Of a DNA stretch of 64,000 nt, positions 13,801-25,800 are shown one piece after another. A program made the translations under genes and the position numbers. Numbering within the stretch: the first letter of the stretch is position 1; each line of letters starts with the position of its first letter. Under the pieces are notes generated by a model that saw only the letters and a list, made by a program, of their open reading frames with translations, searched no databases and was not told where the DNA came from. This DNA is from Xiphophorus maculatus (lineage: Eukaryota; Chordata; Actinopteri; Cyprinodontiformes; Poeciliidae), in assembly GCF_002775205.1 (NCBI RefSeq), contig NC_036453.1, forward strand, positions 16,863,594 through 16,927,593, in the 5' to 3' direction.

Positions 13801-16800
13801 CCTCCAAAGGTATACCCTGAAACAGTGCCCAGGATGAGGCCATGCCACGAGTGGAATGAGCTCGTAGACCTGCAGGGGGTGCAAGGCCTTTACTCTGATA
13901 GGCCATAGCAATAGCTCCGACTACCCAATGGGAAAGGCGTTGCTTCGTTAGAGGTTTCCCTTTATGTGGTGAAGCCCATGACACAAACAGCTGCTCAGAT
14001 TTGCGAAAACCAGCCGTTTTCTTCACATAGATCTGAAGCGCTCGCACGGGGCAGAGCGTATGCAGTCTTTCATGCTCCTGAGAGGAGAACGGTGGAGGGC
14101 AAAAAGCCATCAACTCCAAAGGGCGGCATGGCAAGGCCGGGTTAAAAACCTTTGGTATATAAGCTGGATTGGTTTTCAGTAAAACCTTATGATTCTGCTC
14201 AGTAAACCGCATGCAGGAGGGGTTTACTGAAAAAGCTTGAATGTCGCTCACACGTTTGGTAGAAACCAATGCGACTAACAAGGCTGTCTTAAACGAGAGC
14301 ACTTTAAGCTCAGCCTGCTCCAAAGGTTCGAAAGGTACATGTGACAAGGCATCAAGTACCATCGGTAAATCCCATGAAGGAGTGAGGCTTTTAGACACCG
14401 GCCGGAGCCGTCGTGCACCCTTCATGAACTGGCACACCAGAGGATGTTGCCCCACTGTCTTGTCTCCAAAGCCTACATGACAAGCTGAAATAGCTGCCAA
14501 GTATACTTTGACAGTTGAAAAAGCCAAACCTTTATCCAGCAGTTCTTGTAGAAATGTCAGAATAACTGACACAGGGCTCTGTATTGCGCTAAACATGGTT
14601 TTACCGCACCAACCCTCAAATGCACGCCATTTTCCCTCATATGCGCTACGAGTCGAGACCGCTCTTGCGCTCTGAATCGTGTCAATGACGTTCTGGGGAA
14701 GCCCACTGGCTGCCAGATTCACCCTTTCACAAGCCAGGCCCATAGAGCTAGGCGTTCCGGATGAGGATGAAATAGTTCTCCACGTGCCTGTGTTAGGAGA
14801 TCCCTGCGGAGAGGGAGCTGCCACGGCTCGCCCTGCAGTGACTGGAAAATTTCTGCTACCCAGTGCTTCCCTGGCCAACGGGGAGCTACCAGGATGAGTG
14901 AATGTTTCCTCTCTCGCACCCTGGCGAGGGTAGGAATAATCAGTTCCAGTGGTGGAAAAGCGTACAGGAGAACCGGGGGCCACTCGTGTGCTAGAGCATC
15001 CAGGCCCAACGGAGCACCTTCCTCGGTCAGGGAGAAAAAACTCGGACATTGAGTGTTTTCCTCTGATGCAAAGAGGTCTACCTCCGCCTGACCATACCGC
15101 TGCCATATTTGGGTTACAACCCCGCTGTGGAGTCTCCACTCCTTGTAGCGGGGATTGCCTCTCGACAGCAGATCTGCACCCCTGTTCATCACCCCTGGCA
15201 CATGAGTGGCTCTCAGTGACAGAAGGCGTGAGCTGGTCCAGACTATCAGTCTGTGTGCTAGCATGTGTAAATGATGTGAGCGCAGGCCTCCCTGCCTGTT
15301 GATGTATGCAACCACCGTTGTATTGTCTGTTCTGACCAAAACATGGTGCCCTCTGATAGAGGGCAGAAAATGTCTCAGAGCTAGTAGAACAGCTTGGAGC
15401 TCCAGACAGTTTATGTGAGCTGTCCGTGTTTGTGAGCTCCAGACACCGTTTACCATCATGCCCTCGTGTGTGGCTCCCCAACCAATTAACGAGGCATCCG
15501 TAGTAACAACTTTCCGTGTTAGGATGGTTCCCATGGCAACGCCGGTGTTCAGGAAAGCGGTGTGTTTCCACGGACTCAGAGCGCGTGCGCATGTCCCAGA
15601 AACGATCACCTTCCGGTGGGCATGGCGTATTAGGCTCAAATTGAGCGATGCTACCCACCGTTGAAACGGTCGCATGTGCAGACGGCCGAACGTGATGACC
15701 GACAGTGCTGACGCCATCAGACCAAGCAGCCTGTGACACAGTCTGAATTTCACGAGTGCGCCTCTGCGAAAAACTGCCAGACAAGCCTGGAAGGCTTTCA
15801 GTCGTTCTGCTGAGAGGCGTGCTCTGAACTCCTCTGAATTCAGGGACATCCCGATGAAGGTTATTGTTTGTACTGGGGTTAGGATACTCTTCTCCCAGTT
15901 TATTGTGAAACCCAGAGCCGCCAGATGTGATATCAGCATCGTGGCGTGTGCCATAAGTTCCACCGGAGACTGAGCTGCAATCAGCCAGTCGTCTATATAC
16001 GTAGCCAGACGTATTCCCTTTTCCCTCAGAGGTGCGACTGCAGCCTCGGTGCATTTCACAAACACGCGTGGGCTCAGTGAGAGGCCAAAGGGAAGTACGA
16101 GATATTCGTACATCTTCCCCTGAAAGGCAAATCTGAGGTATTTTCTGTGAGGGGGGTATATAGGGATGTGAAAATATGCGTCTTTCAAGTCTACGGAGAT
16201 GAACCAATCTCCTCGACGCACAAACCGTATCAGAGCTGCGTGTGTCAGCATCCTGAACGTATACCGTCTCAGATATGCGTTCAGAGCTCGCAGATCTAAT
16301 ATCGGCCGCAGACCCCCGCCTTTTTTCGGTACGAGAAAATATCTGGAGTAAAAGCCGTCCCTGCTGTGCTCCTGCGGAACCAGCCGAATGGCGTTTTTGT
16401 TCTGCAGAGATATTATTTCCCCCTGCAAAATGCGTGCGTGTTCTCCCCGGGCATATGACTGTACTATACCTTTGAAACGGGGAGGAGCTGTTCCAAACTG
16501 GAGCCTGTATCCTCTGGATACAGTCTTTATCACCCAATTTGATGCCCCGCACGCTCGCCACAGCTGGACTTTTCTCGCTAATGGGCTGGGAAGTGCTTCT
16601 GTGAAAGCATTGTTCCGTGCCGGTTGAGCAAGCTGTAGCTGCTGTCGGTCTGCTGTCTCTTTCAGAGACAAAGCTGCCGAGTACGCCAAAGGTGGGGCAA
16701 GAGCTCCCCCTGTTGGCCCCATGTGCAGCCGCACGGCCACGTTCTGTCCTAATGTCATTTTCATTATATTTCTTTGTTTTGGCTGCGCCCTCGGTTCCTG

Positions 16801-19800
16801 ACCTGGATGCGCGCCTGGGAACAATTTTATTGAGTTTGTGGTGAAGGGAGATATTTGTGTTTTCAAACACTGGTGTGTGTTTGTGCACTGGTGTGTGCTT
16901 TCTGGCCACAGCTCTGGCTCCACTGAGCTCTGGCCATGTGTAAGCTTTCTCCTCTTCGTTCGGCTCTGAACTGCGAGCTCCAACGCTGGCTCTGCAGGCC
17001 GTTTGAATTGCCCTGAACGTGGCTTCACAAACTCGAACTGGGACAGAACGTTTTCCGGTGGCGGGGGAACAGGTGTCTGGCAGTGCCTGCTCTCCCACCC
17101 CGGGGCGAGCTGCCTAGGTAGCCCGCCTCTTTTTCTTCGCGCTAGCGGTGGCCGGAGGTTTGGTTCCCGAAGTCACCGGTGGCGTGAAGGGCTTTCTTCC
17201 CCAGGCACCCTTGAGCTCGATCTGCTTTCCCTGGCTTTGGTCCGCCGACTGCTGCTGAGGGTGGCGTTTAGGGATGCGGTAGCCCGGTCGGGTTGTCGCC
17301 TGAGCGAACGTTTGACGAGGTGCCGCAGAGAGAGGAGGCTGCGCTCTTCTGGGCAGACAGAGTTGCAGCGCTTCACCTTCTTTCTTTTTCTCCTCGCAGC
17401 GTTTTTGCATTGCTGCAACGGTGGGGCCGAATAAGCCCTTCGGGTCCACCGGCGTGTCGAGGAGTTGATTTTTCTCTCTTTGAGAGAGGCTGGACAGATT
17501 CAACCATCTGGCTCTTTCCTGAGTGACCATCAGAGCCATTGCTCGCCCTGAGGCCTGGACAGCGTTTCTGTGGAGACGGAGGCAGAGGTCTGTCACCACG
17601 CATAACTCGTCCCACAGATCTGCGGTTGCTGCACCCGCCATCTGCTCCTGCAGTTCTGCTTGATAAGCGAGGAGGAGAGAGGAGGCGTTCAGGGCTTTAA
17701 CCGATGCTGCCACTGCCTTGTAGCTTTTTTCGTTTAAAGCTGACTGAAACGAATCGGCCTTGAACGGGAGGGTTGGTCCTGCCGCTGTCATGGTCGATTT
17801 CTGTGAGGGGTGCAGGTGAAATGCTAGCTGAGGTTCAACAGGAGGCAGGCGGAAAAAACCGCTGTCCTCCACGCCGGTCCAGTCCAGCGCCGACCCTCCC
17901 AGAACGGGGTTTTTGGCGGTGAGCGGATTACTCCAGGACCGGGTTGCTTCCTCGAGGCACTCCGGGAAAACCGGCAGCAGCTGTCTGGTGGAAGATTTGG
18001 CTTTTGGAAGCCGTTTCCCCTCATACCGAGATGTGGTGGTCTCGGCCGGGGTTTCCGGCCATTCAATGCCCAGCTTTGCAGCTGCTCTTCTGCAGACGTC
18101 GTGGAGGTCCGATGCAGTCGGGTTTGGAGGGCCGCTGTAGCGGGTTTCACCAGTTTCCGTGGGCTTTGCAGCCAAAGGGATAGAGAACGTCTCGCCGTCC
18201 TGCTCGTAGTCGTCAGACCCGAGACTGACGGATTCCACCTCGGAGTCAGATTCTGCACCCGCAAAATCACTGAAAACCGGGAGGTCGGCTCCATCTTCCT
18301 CCAGATCAAGAAGTGGTGCGACAGCATCAAGCTGGTCACCCCAACTGGCTTGAGCTAAAGGGAGCTCTCCCTCATCGGTCGAGGCAAGAACCGGTGGAGG
18401 GGGATTGGATACCCCCAGCACAGGGTCCGCCTCCGACAAACTAGCTTGGCGTGCTAGCCTGCGTCGACGAGTTTTAATAGAGAGCCGTGCACAATGTTCA
18501 CACCCCGCTGGTGACGCTAACCCGTCCTGGGCATGTTGCGGCCCCAGACACGAAGCGCAGACAGAATGGGTATCTGCCCCAGCAATGAGGTTGCCACACG
18601 TGCAGGTTTTAGTCGGTAGTTTGGTCCTGTCCATTGCGGGTACGGGTCCAAGCTACGTGACTATCAGCTTCGATTAAAATCAAAGCCAAAGGTCGCAGCT
18701 AGTTTGGAGACTAGCTGCAGCTGCTGCTGTTTGGTGACAGACCAGCGGTAGAAAAACTCAGAACAACCAAGCACAGCTACCGAGAAGCGTTCGGCGACCG
18801 AGTTGTTAGCTCGCTCTGCGAACAGTTAAGCTAGCCCAATAGTTACCGTGCTAGCCGTCTGAGAGTTGCTTCTGGGAGCGAGAAGAGGTGTTAGACTGAA
18901 GATCGCTTGCGTGTCGTCAGGCATTTATACTAGGAGGAAGCTCCTCCTCCTGGAGCTGACGTCACTTCTACCGGCCAGTCAAGACTGGCGTAATGTAATA
19001 GAGCTTCTGGGGGACAGGCGCTGGGGTCGTGTCCCATAGTGAGATACCGAAACGAATGTTGAAAGAGAACAAATTTTGCTGGGCGATAAATTGTTCCAGA
19101 AGTTTTTGCGATAAAAGGTAATATTGTTGTTTTGAGACCATTGTTCAGTAATATAATGGTGATGGCAAAATAATCATAATAATATTATTATATTATAATA
19201 TATAATATTATTATAATAAAATAATAATTCAAGAACGCATTCTAAAAGATCTGTAAACTTTAAATTCTAATGAACATTTAACACTGGAACTGGAAGACAT
19301 TAAATATTCAAAATAAATAAAACAACTAAAATTAACTTTGAAGTCTGTGTAAACAAAACTGTCCTTCAAAATAAGAGCTAGTTGAGACCAAATCACCAAA
19401 CTTAAGACTTATCATCCAGTTTTGGTAGAATGAGAGAAAAAAGACATAAATGATAAATCACGCCAATGGAAACTATTGAGTTTGTTTGAATTTATCATGG
19501 GATTAATTGATTTATTGCTTATTGTGACAGGCCTAGGTATGAATACTTTTGCAAGCCACTCTGCTAACAAGTCAGGCGTTGTTACGAACAAGTGACTGTT
19601 GAACTATTGCTTGTTTCACAGTGGGTGAATCATTTCAATTACTGCAGCCATGTAAAAAAGAAACAAAGCATGCATCAGTTTTAAGGTTTTATATATCAGG
19701 TCATAAAGTGTTGACACAATTTATTACGTCATAATATGCTGTGTGGTTTCGTTCATTTCACTCACATTTTAGGACCTTATTAGGTAAGTTTTATGTTCTA

Positions 19801-22800
19801 AAATGTAAAACTTTAGCACTGAAGGAAGCTGTTCTTAATTTGTATCCTGACTACGTTACACTAGATTGACCCTGAGCCTTTACATGCTCTGCTGCTCGTT
19901 ATATAAACAACATTCTCACGGTTCCCCTGCAGTTGTAAAACATGCTGCTATGAATCCAGCAGGTAGGAATTCATATTTATGTTTTTAACAGCGTTGCCTC
20001 TGCTGCATCAAACTGAAACCATGTTTCCTGTCTGTTCCCTGGACTTCAATACATTAGCTATATGCAGGTTACTGCACTTAGCACACAGCACTTAAGGCGT
20101 TAAGGAAAATATTAGGACAGCTAGGACACATTAAGTATTAGATTCAGTCTGCAACTCTTACACCTTATGATAATATATACTTTTATTGTATTGCAGTTGA
20201 TACTTATTGCTGAGGTACTCATACTTTTTTCTTTAACTGCTAACAAGGCCACTGGTTAATTATTTAAAGACAATATAAAGCTAAATCTGAAGAAGTCATG
20301 AGACAAATGAGGCAGGTCAAAAAGAGACAAACTCCTAAACATCAACATAATGAAATGAAAACAATAATAATGATAATACAGACCTTTGGGCACTTAAATA
20401 ACTTAAAACAACATAATATGTAGGAGAAAGCATAAGATACAGAAACCCTTCAGCTGTGAGTTTGACAATGAGGAAAAACAAAAACAGACATCAACTCAGA
20501 CTGTTGAGGAAGAATCAGACTCTTGTGTTTGGGTCCAGTTTTCAAATCAAAACCATAGATGGGTTGGTAGCCGGTATGACGGTTTATCAAGGTTAGAAAA
20601 ATTTACAGGTTGAAAAGTGATCAGTTTTTATTGTTCAAAGTTATTTTAATGGAATCCCAAAGAAACATCTCATTTTTTTCCTGCTGTATGGAGAGTAGAT
20701 GCTGCTCTGCTTGTCCTCTAACTGTTGCTGCACACTTCCAGTCATCTGACTGAAGAAAGGCTAATACACTGTTTGGCTACTTTTTTTATATTTCTGTTGA
20801 CAGCAATTAGTATATAAGCTGTACTAATCTTCTATGATTTTCCTTAAGTCAGTATATCAATATCAAAGTAATTAAAAATTGTAAGTGAACATTGTAACTA
20901 ATCATTGTTAAATTATTTTTACAAGTCAAAATACTCTTGCTTTTCTGATTTAGGTATAGTGATTACGTTATGTTACACTTTTTAAAAAATGTTAGTGGAA
21001 ACACTGATACCATTAAGAAATATTGTTTTTACTCACGGTCGTTGTGAAAATCTTTTATGGCTATTAGTGACTTTTTAAAGCCAGGACTAGAGAACTTTAC
21101 TTTTAACCACATTCTTTGGAGTTGTGCTGTTTGGCTTCTCCCAGCAGCCGCTGAGAGTTAATGTCAGGCCACGGGAAACTACACCCACTCAACAAAGAAT
21201 TAACCACAAATCACAGGAACCTACCCTGCTGATGGTAAGCGTTTTATTCGAAACAAATAACACCTTAAATGTTGTCGCAACTGTTTTTAATTACAAGTAA
21301 ACCGCAGAGCAGAACAGTGCAGACACTGGGGGAGGTATTCACAGTGACATTTCTCATTAAGTTCAATGATGCCTTCAGTTGCACTTGTAAATATTTGCTG
21401 TAAGTGAATTCAGATGCGAGAAAGTGAACAAATAGAGCGTCGAGAAACGTTGTTGCAAAAATAAAGCTGGGGTCTGTTTGTGCTAAATGAGAATATCTCC
21501 TTTTAAAATATAATGGTTGATTTTAGGTTCTTTAAGTTGTAAATAAAACGGTTTTTTTTATATTCAATTTTTTTCTTCGTGTTACATTATATATGCTTAG
21601 TTTAAACGCCAGTTTTAAAGCAGCATTTTCCCGTACGTGGTGAGCCTTTTGAAAGTTTACTATTTCCGGGTGCCCTTGAACGTAGCATGCCTTGAAGCTT
21701 TTGAAGTCAGGGAGTGAACGAGTCTGCGGCGCGCTCTCTCTCCGACCTTTAAACCCTTCTTACCCTGCATTGGGGCAGCTCGCGCTACTCTGAGGAGGTC
21801 CAATTGGGATTTTATTCTGGCGCAGATTTAGCGGAACAAAAGCGAGTTGTGCTTTGGACTTGAGCTGCGTTCGTAGAAGCGTAAAGGAAAGCCCCGCGGT
21901 ATGGTGAAGAGGTAGGAAACAGCGTTTGGATTCTGACAAGTTAGGATTTTTTTTTTTATTTTTTTTTTTTACAATGGAACGTTGTGGATTCGTTTTGTAA
22001 GCATCTTGCGCTATTTTCCGAAGGGATTCATTGTTTAAAGAATATCCTTACTACCAAAACTTGTTCAGGTTATTTCATTAAATTTGTAAAATTGCTTGGT
22101 ATCTTGTATCGGTCATTGTCAGTCCTTCAGAAGGACATTTAAGATACTGCTGACTCACTTTTCCTGAATAAGCTTTTGTTCTTAGTTTAGGGGGGTATAA
22201 TAAAACCTGAGATAAGTCCCGATGAAAAGCACACAGCGCTTGTCGCTAAAATTTGAATGGTCAGACAGCACCTTGTAAGGAACATGCAGGAAATGGTTTG
22301 CAATTTAAATATCTCTTCCACCTTAATAAAGTTTATCGTTTGAAGCCTCTCTAAGTAAGGAGATGGCTTCCATTTATGTTTAGCCACAGTAATAAAATTA
22401 CAAGAGATAACAGGGCAGCCTTTGTTTTGCATTTGATTGTGCTGATGTTCCCTATAGTGTCCTGTTTTCTGTGTTTCTTGCCCAGTTATTCTTGTTCTCC
22501 TTTACTATGGAGGGTTGGAGTTAACATATGGAGCACAGACAGGCCCTCTGGAACAGTTGCCTCTTTCTGGTGTCATCTCTCCACAGGGAGATGAAAGCAT
22601 CAGACATTTAGCTGACCTCGTCATCAAACACTTTGAGCGTCTGTCTAAGCAGAGGTCACTGACAGTCATGACTGCCATTTTATTAGTAAGACGCTGCACT
22701 GCTCTTTACACACGTAGCAGTGTGCGGATGTCACCCTGTCAGCAGCTGTAAAGTTTAAACACTGCATGGCTTGCTGTTAATTCTGTCAATAAACATTATT

Positions 22801-25800
22801 TTTGCGCAGAGATGTACTGTTTTGTAATTTTCTAGAAGTTTTGTTGTATAGCTTTACTAAAAAAAAAAAGCCAACTTTGACTCGCAGTCATCCACAACTG
22901 TTTGGGAAAATAAACGTTTTTAATTTTTCTGTTGAAGGTATGCTTATGCTGCCAGAAACCATATAAGGTAGACTTCCGAATTCCAGTATTTCCTAGAGGC
23001 AACAGTGAGAAGAGTCTAAATTTCCTGTTCAGCAGTCTTAGATGTACTGGAAGACTCACAGACTTGCTGTCAGCGCATCAGATATTCCAGTTTGAAGTAG
23101 CAATGTACCAAAAAGAGAAAAAATTTGCTGCAGCTTCTTTGGAAGAAGTAGTTTTGAATCAAACCGAATATGAAGAAGCATGTTAGTTAACATTTTCTCA
23201 TTCACTTCCTGATCAGAAGTAATAAAGAAAACTTTGTCCTATTCCAGGCTCCGTCCATTTCACTGGTGTATTCCTAGTCGAGCCGGCCCAAGCCAATGAG
23301 AGTTGAGTGGCTTTGTAGGACCTCCACACGTCCAAGAGGCTTCCAAGAGCACCAAGCTTACATAAAAAAAATATACATGTACGTAGTCATAGAATAATAA
23401 AAATAAATACAAACTACATAAAAATGGAACATGATTTCCATATTATTTTCATAGTAGTTACATAAATAATAGGTTAAGATTTTCCTGCTGTTGAGATAAC
23501 AAACTGTGTTTATCAGCTGGTGTTAATTTCAAACAGTTGGAATAATGTGACACACCTAAATACCATTCTGCATTTCAAAGTCCAAATTTTTTTTTTTTTA
23601 AAGTTTGCTGCTCTTGTATGTTTAACATCAATAGCCATCATGACACTGGTATGACGTAAGCTAATTACCTATGACGTTAGCGATAGTTGGTATGCTACAC
23701 ACATCATCTTAGCAATATCTGGTGTTGCCATGCCTGTATGAGGGACCCCTAAATGAAAATCTGCTTAGGGCCCCAAAAAGCTTTGGACCGGCCCTGACCT
23801 CTACTCAGACTCTGCTGGCTTTGGTCTCGTCTCTGTTTTACAGCTGTTGAGTTGTCCTTTGGTCTGACTGCTGAAGACTTCCAAGTCGTATGACGTAGTG
23901 AAATTAGGTTAGGAAAGAACATTGTTTTCATTAAGTCTAGTTTCTTAAGAGATGCTGGTGATTCATCATAAATGCTGATTCAGCATGCAGTCAGCTAAGA
24001 GCTTTATGTGTAATCTGCTCAACTTCTTCAAGTTTTATAATCAGCGCCTTGTGTTTGGTTTTGTCCTGCCTCGGTTTAGGAAAGAAATCGGTTCAGGCTG
24101 CTGGCTTCCATGTCTCTTTCTGTAAATAAGCGAGTCCCCCCGGTACCTTCTGGAGTGTCACATTGCCAAAGTGATTTTATGATGTTTGCAAACAATAACC
24201 ACTCTGTTCCACCGGTTTGTAATAAACCTGTTTTAGCAGGAGAAAAAAATACTGTACTTTTCAAAGACAATTTGGATTGTTGGGAGCCTTCAAACTCTTA
24301 AAAGTCCATTTTAGTATGTTAAAGGTCGGTCACTGGACTGCCAGGAGGTTTTAGAAATCAGTTGAAATTTTCCTAAAACACTTCGCTCCAGCTGACTTTG
24401 AAGAATCTTCTCTTGGTGCATACACTCAACCCAGCAGAAATTCTCTGTGTATGAACACTGTGCATGCTGTAATTAATTGTTGCTCCCAGCCTTTCACCCT
24501 GCTGCTGTCTTGGACCTTTATGACTGTCATCCTCTGTGACAACAAGCAGATGGGAGTCTCAGTCCAGCTTCTGAGGCATGTCTGTCACTGAACTCATCTC
24601 CGTGTTGTCCTCTCAGTCAGTGACGCGTCAGTGGGAGCCCGTACAGTTGCACTATCAGCTTCTCCTCCTGCCATATGTGGCAATGTTTTTGTGCGTGTGC
24701 GTGCATGACCCTGCAGAGGCTGGCTAAAGAGTAGGAGCTGACTCTGCTGCTTTGCAACACAATCAGGAGTCCAGAGGTGTTTACAGATGTGACTTTTCTC
24801 ATTGTGAGAAGGGAAGAAATTATAAAGTTTTTGGTCAATAGTAATTACTTTAATAATTTCAAATATTCAATAATTGTGAAGATTTGCAATCATTTCAGGA
24901 ATTTTGTGTTTAAAAACATGTTTTTATTGTAATAATTGAGCATTTTCTTGTCAAGGCTGTGGGTTGTTATTTTCTTCCTGATTAATCACAGTCTTGACTG
25001 CAGTTCCCCCCCCCAAATTATAGACATATAGCAGATTTTATAAAGCTCAAAACTGATGATCCTAATTTTAGCTGTTTGCAGTGTCTTTTTCAGTACTATG
25101 TTGAACTGCTGAAGACTTCAACAAGACAAATCAGAAACAAACAGGAAATGTTTGTTTCTGATTTTGATCAATTCAAAATTGAAGGGCTTGCCAATAGAAT
25201 GTGGGTAAATAATACAATAGTTTCAGAAAAACCAGGCCAGAGTTTGCGGATGTTTTCTCTCCAAATCCACAGATCCAGTACAATCATTGAATAGAACAAG
25301 TATCTAAAAGAAAAGTCACTACTAATATATGTAATCTTTTACATCCTTTTTAACATGTTAAAAAGGAAAAAGCTCAGATTTACTGAACCAGAAATCTCTG
25401 CAGTTAAAGAATTTGACAAACATTTCAAAATGTAGAATGAAAATGATTTTAGCTTCTATATTAAGTTATCCTTAGTTTGCCATATGAAAAGGAGCAAAAC
25501 TCTGTTTTGTTTTATCTTCACATTGACATAGAAGGCTAAACTAATGTCATTTCAGTTCTATTAGGATTACCAACATTGCCATTTGCTAACTGGCAGAACA
25601 AAGAAACTGAGTTTTATTTTAAATTCAGAATTTCCTTACTATTCATTAGCATAGCCTTTCAAACGGCAAGACTTGGGTCAAATGTTGTGGCATTTAGTGA
25701 ATAGAATCCACTTTGGTAATCCTAACTGACCTGAAACAAGAGAAGTTTAGTCTGCAGACAGTGAAGAATTTAGCTTCGAATGTAACTTATCAGGTTTCAG

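Larger units (their letters stand above)
13284..19070 (-). mobile_element. complete DIRS-type tyrosine-recombinase retrotransposon
   Basis: A 5.8-kb element lies antisense to arhgap32. It has Gag-like, RT-RNase H and tyrosine recombinase ORFs in that order on the minus strand, 156-bp inverted terminal repeats and an internal complementary region near the 3' end of the coding strand. DIRS elements copy through a circular intermediate and insert by recombinase rather than integrase, so there is no target duplication. Here the trinucleotide AAC is shared at both edges (13284-13286 and 19068-19070) and occurs once, as GTT, at the joint in the internal region (13583-13585). All three ORFs are open and the terminal repeats are identical, so the copy looks young and possibly active. 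Confidence 0.95.
13271..19535 (+). mobile_element. hAT-like non-autonomous element, split by a DIRS insertion
   Basis: Joining 13271-13286 to the bases from 19071 gives CCACGATAACAAATTTTGC followed by TGGGCGATAAATTGTTCC, the usual start of a common teleost hAT-like repeat. The right end (TTATTGTGACAGGCCTA, to 19535) is its imperfect inverted terminus: CCTGCCACGATA at the left against CCTGTCACAATA. The direct repeat GGTATGAATA flanks it at 13261-13270 and 19536-19545, consistent with an 8-bp hAT target duplication plus chance. The part outside the DIRS element is about 480 bp, with a TA/AT-rich centre and no ORF. Confidence 0.7.

Noticed and set aside
13682..17098. One 1,138-residue protein on the minus strand
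   Set aside because: Only the last 350 or so residues resemble a tyrosine recombinase. The first 785 overlap RT-RNase H in another frame and look like a shadow of it, so the CDS is given from 14743.
13261..19545. GGATGAATA-type duplication as the target duplication of the DIRS element
   Set aside because: The DIRS edges are fixed by the internal region at 13284 and 19070, inside the duplicated words. The duplication belongs to the hAT-like element around it.
22515..22751. Open frame with a helix-like segment (SIRHLADLVIKHFERLSKQR)
   Set aside because: It looked like a possible exon behind an AG, but its frame does not connect to arhgap32 and no family was recognised. Kept only as intron.
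22932..23186. 84-codon open frame with a Cys pair
   Set aside because: No recognised family, no flanking splice pattern that fits arhgap32, and AT-rich composition like the intron.
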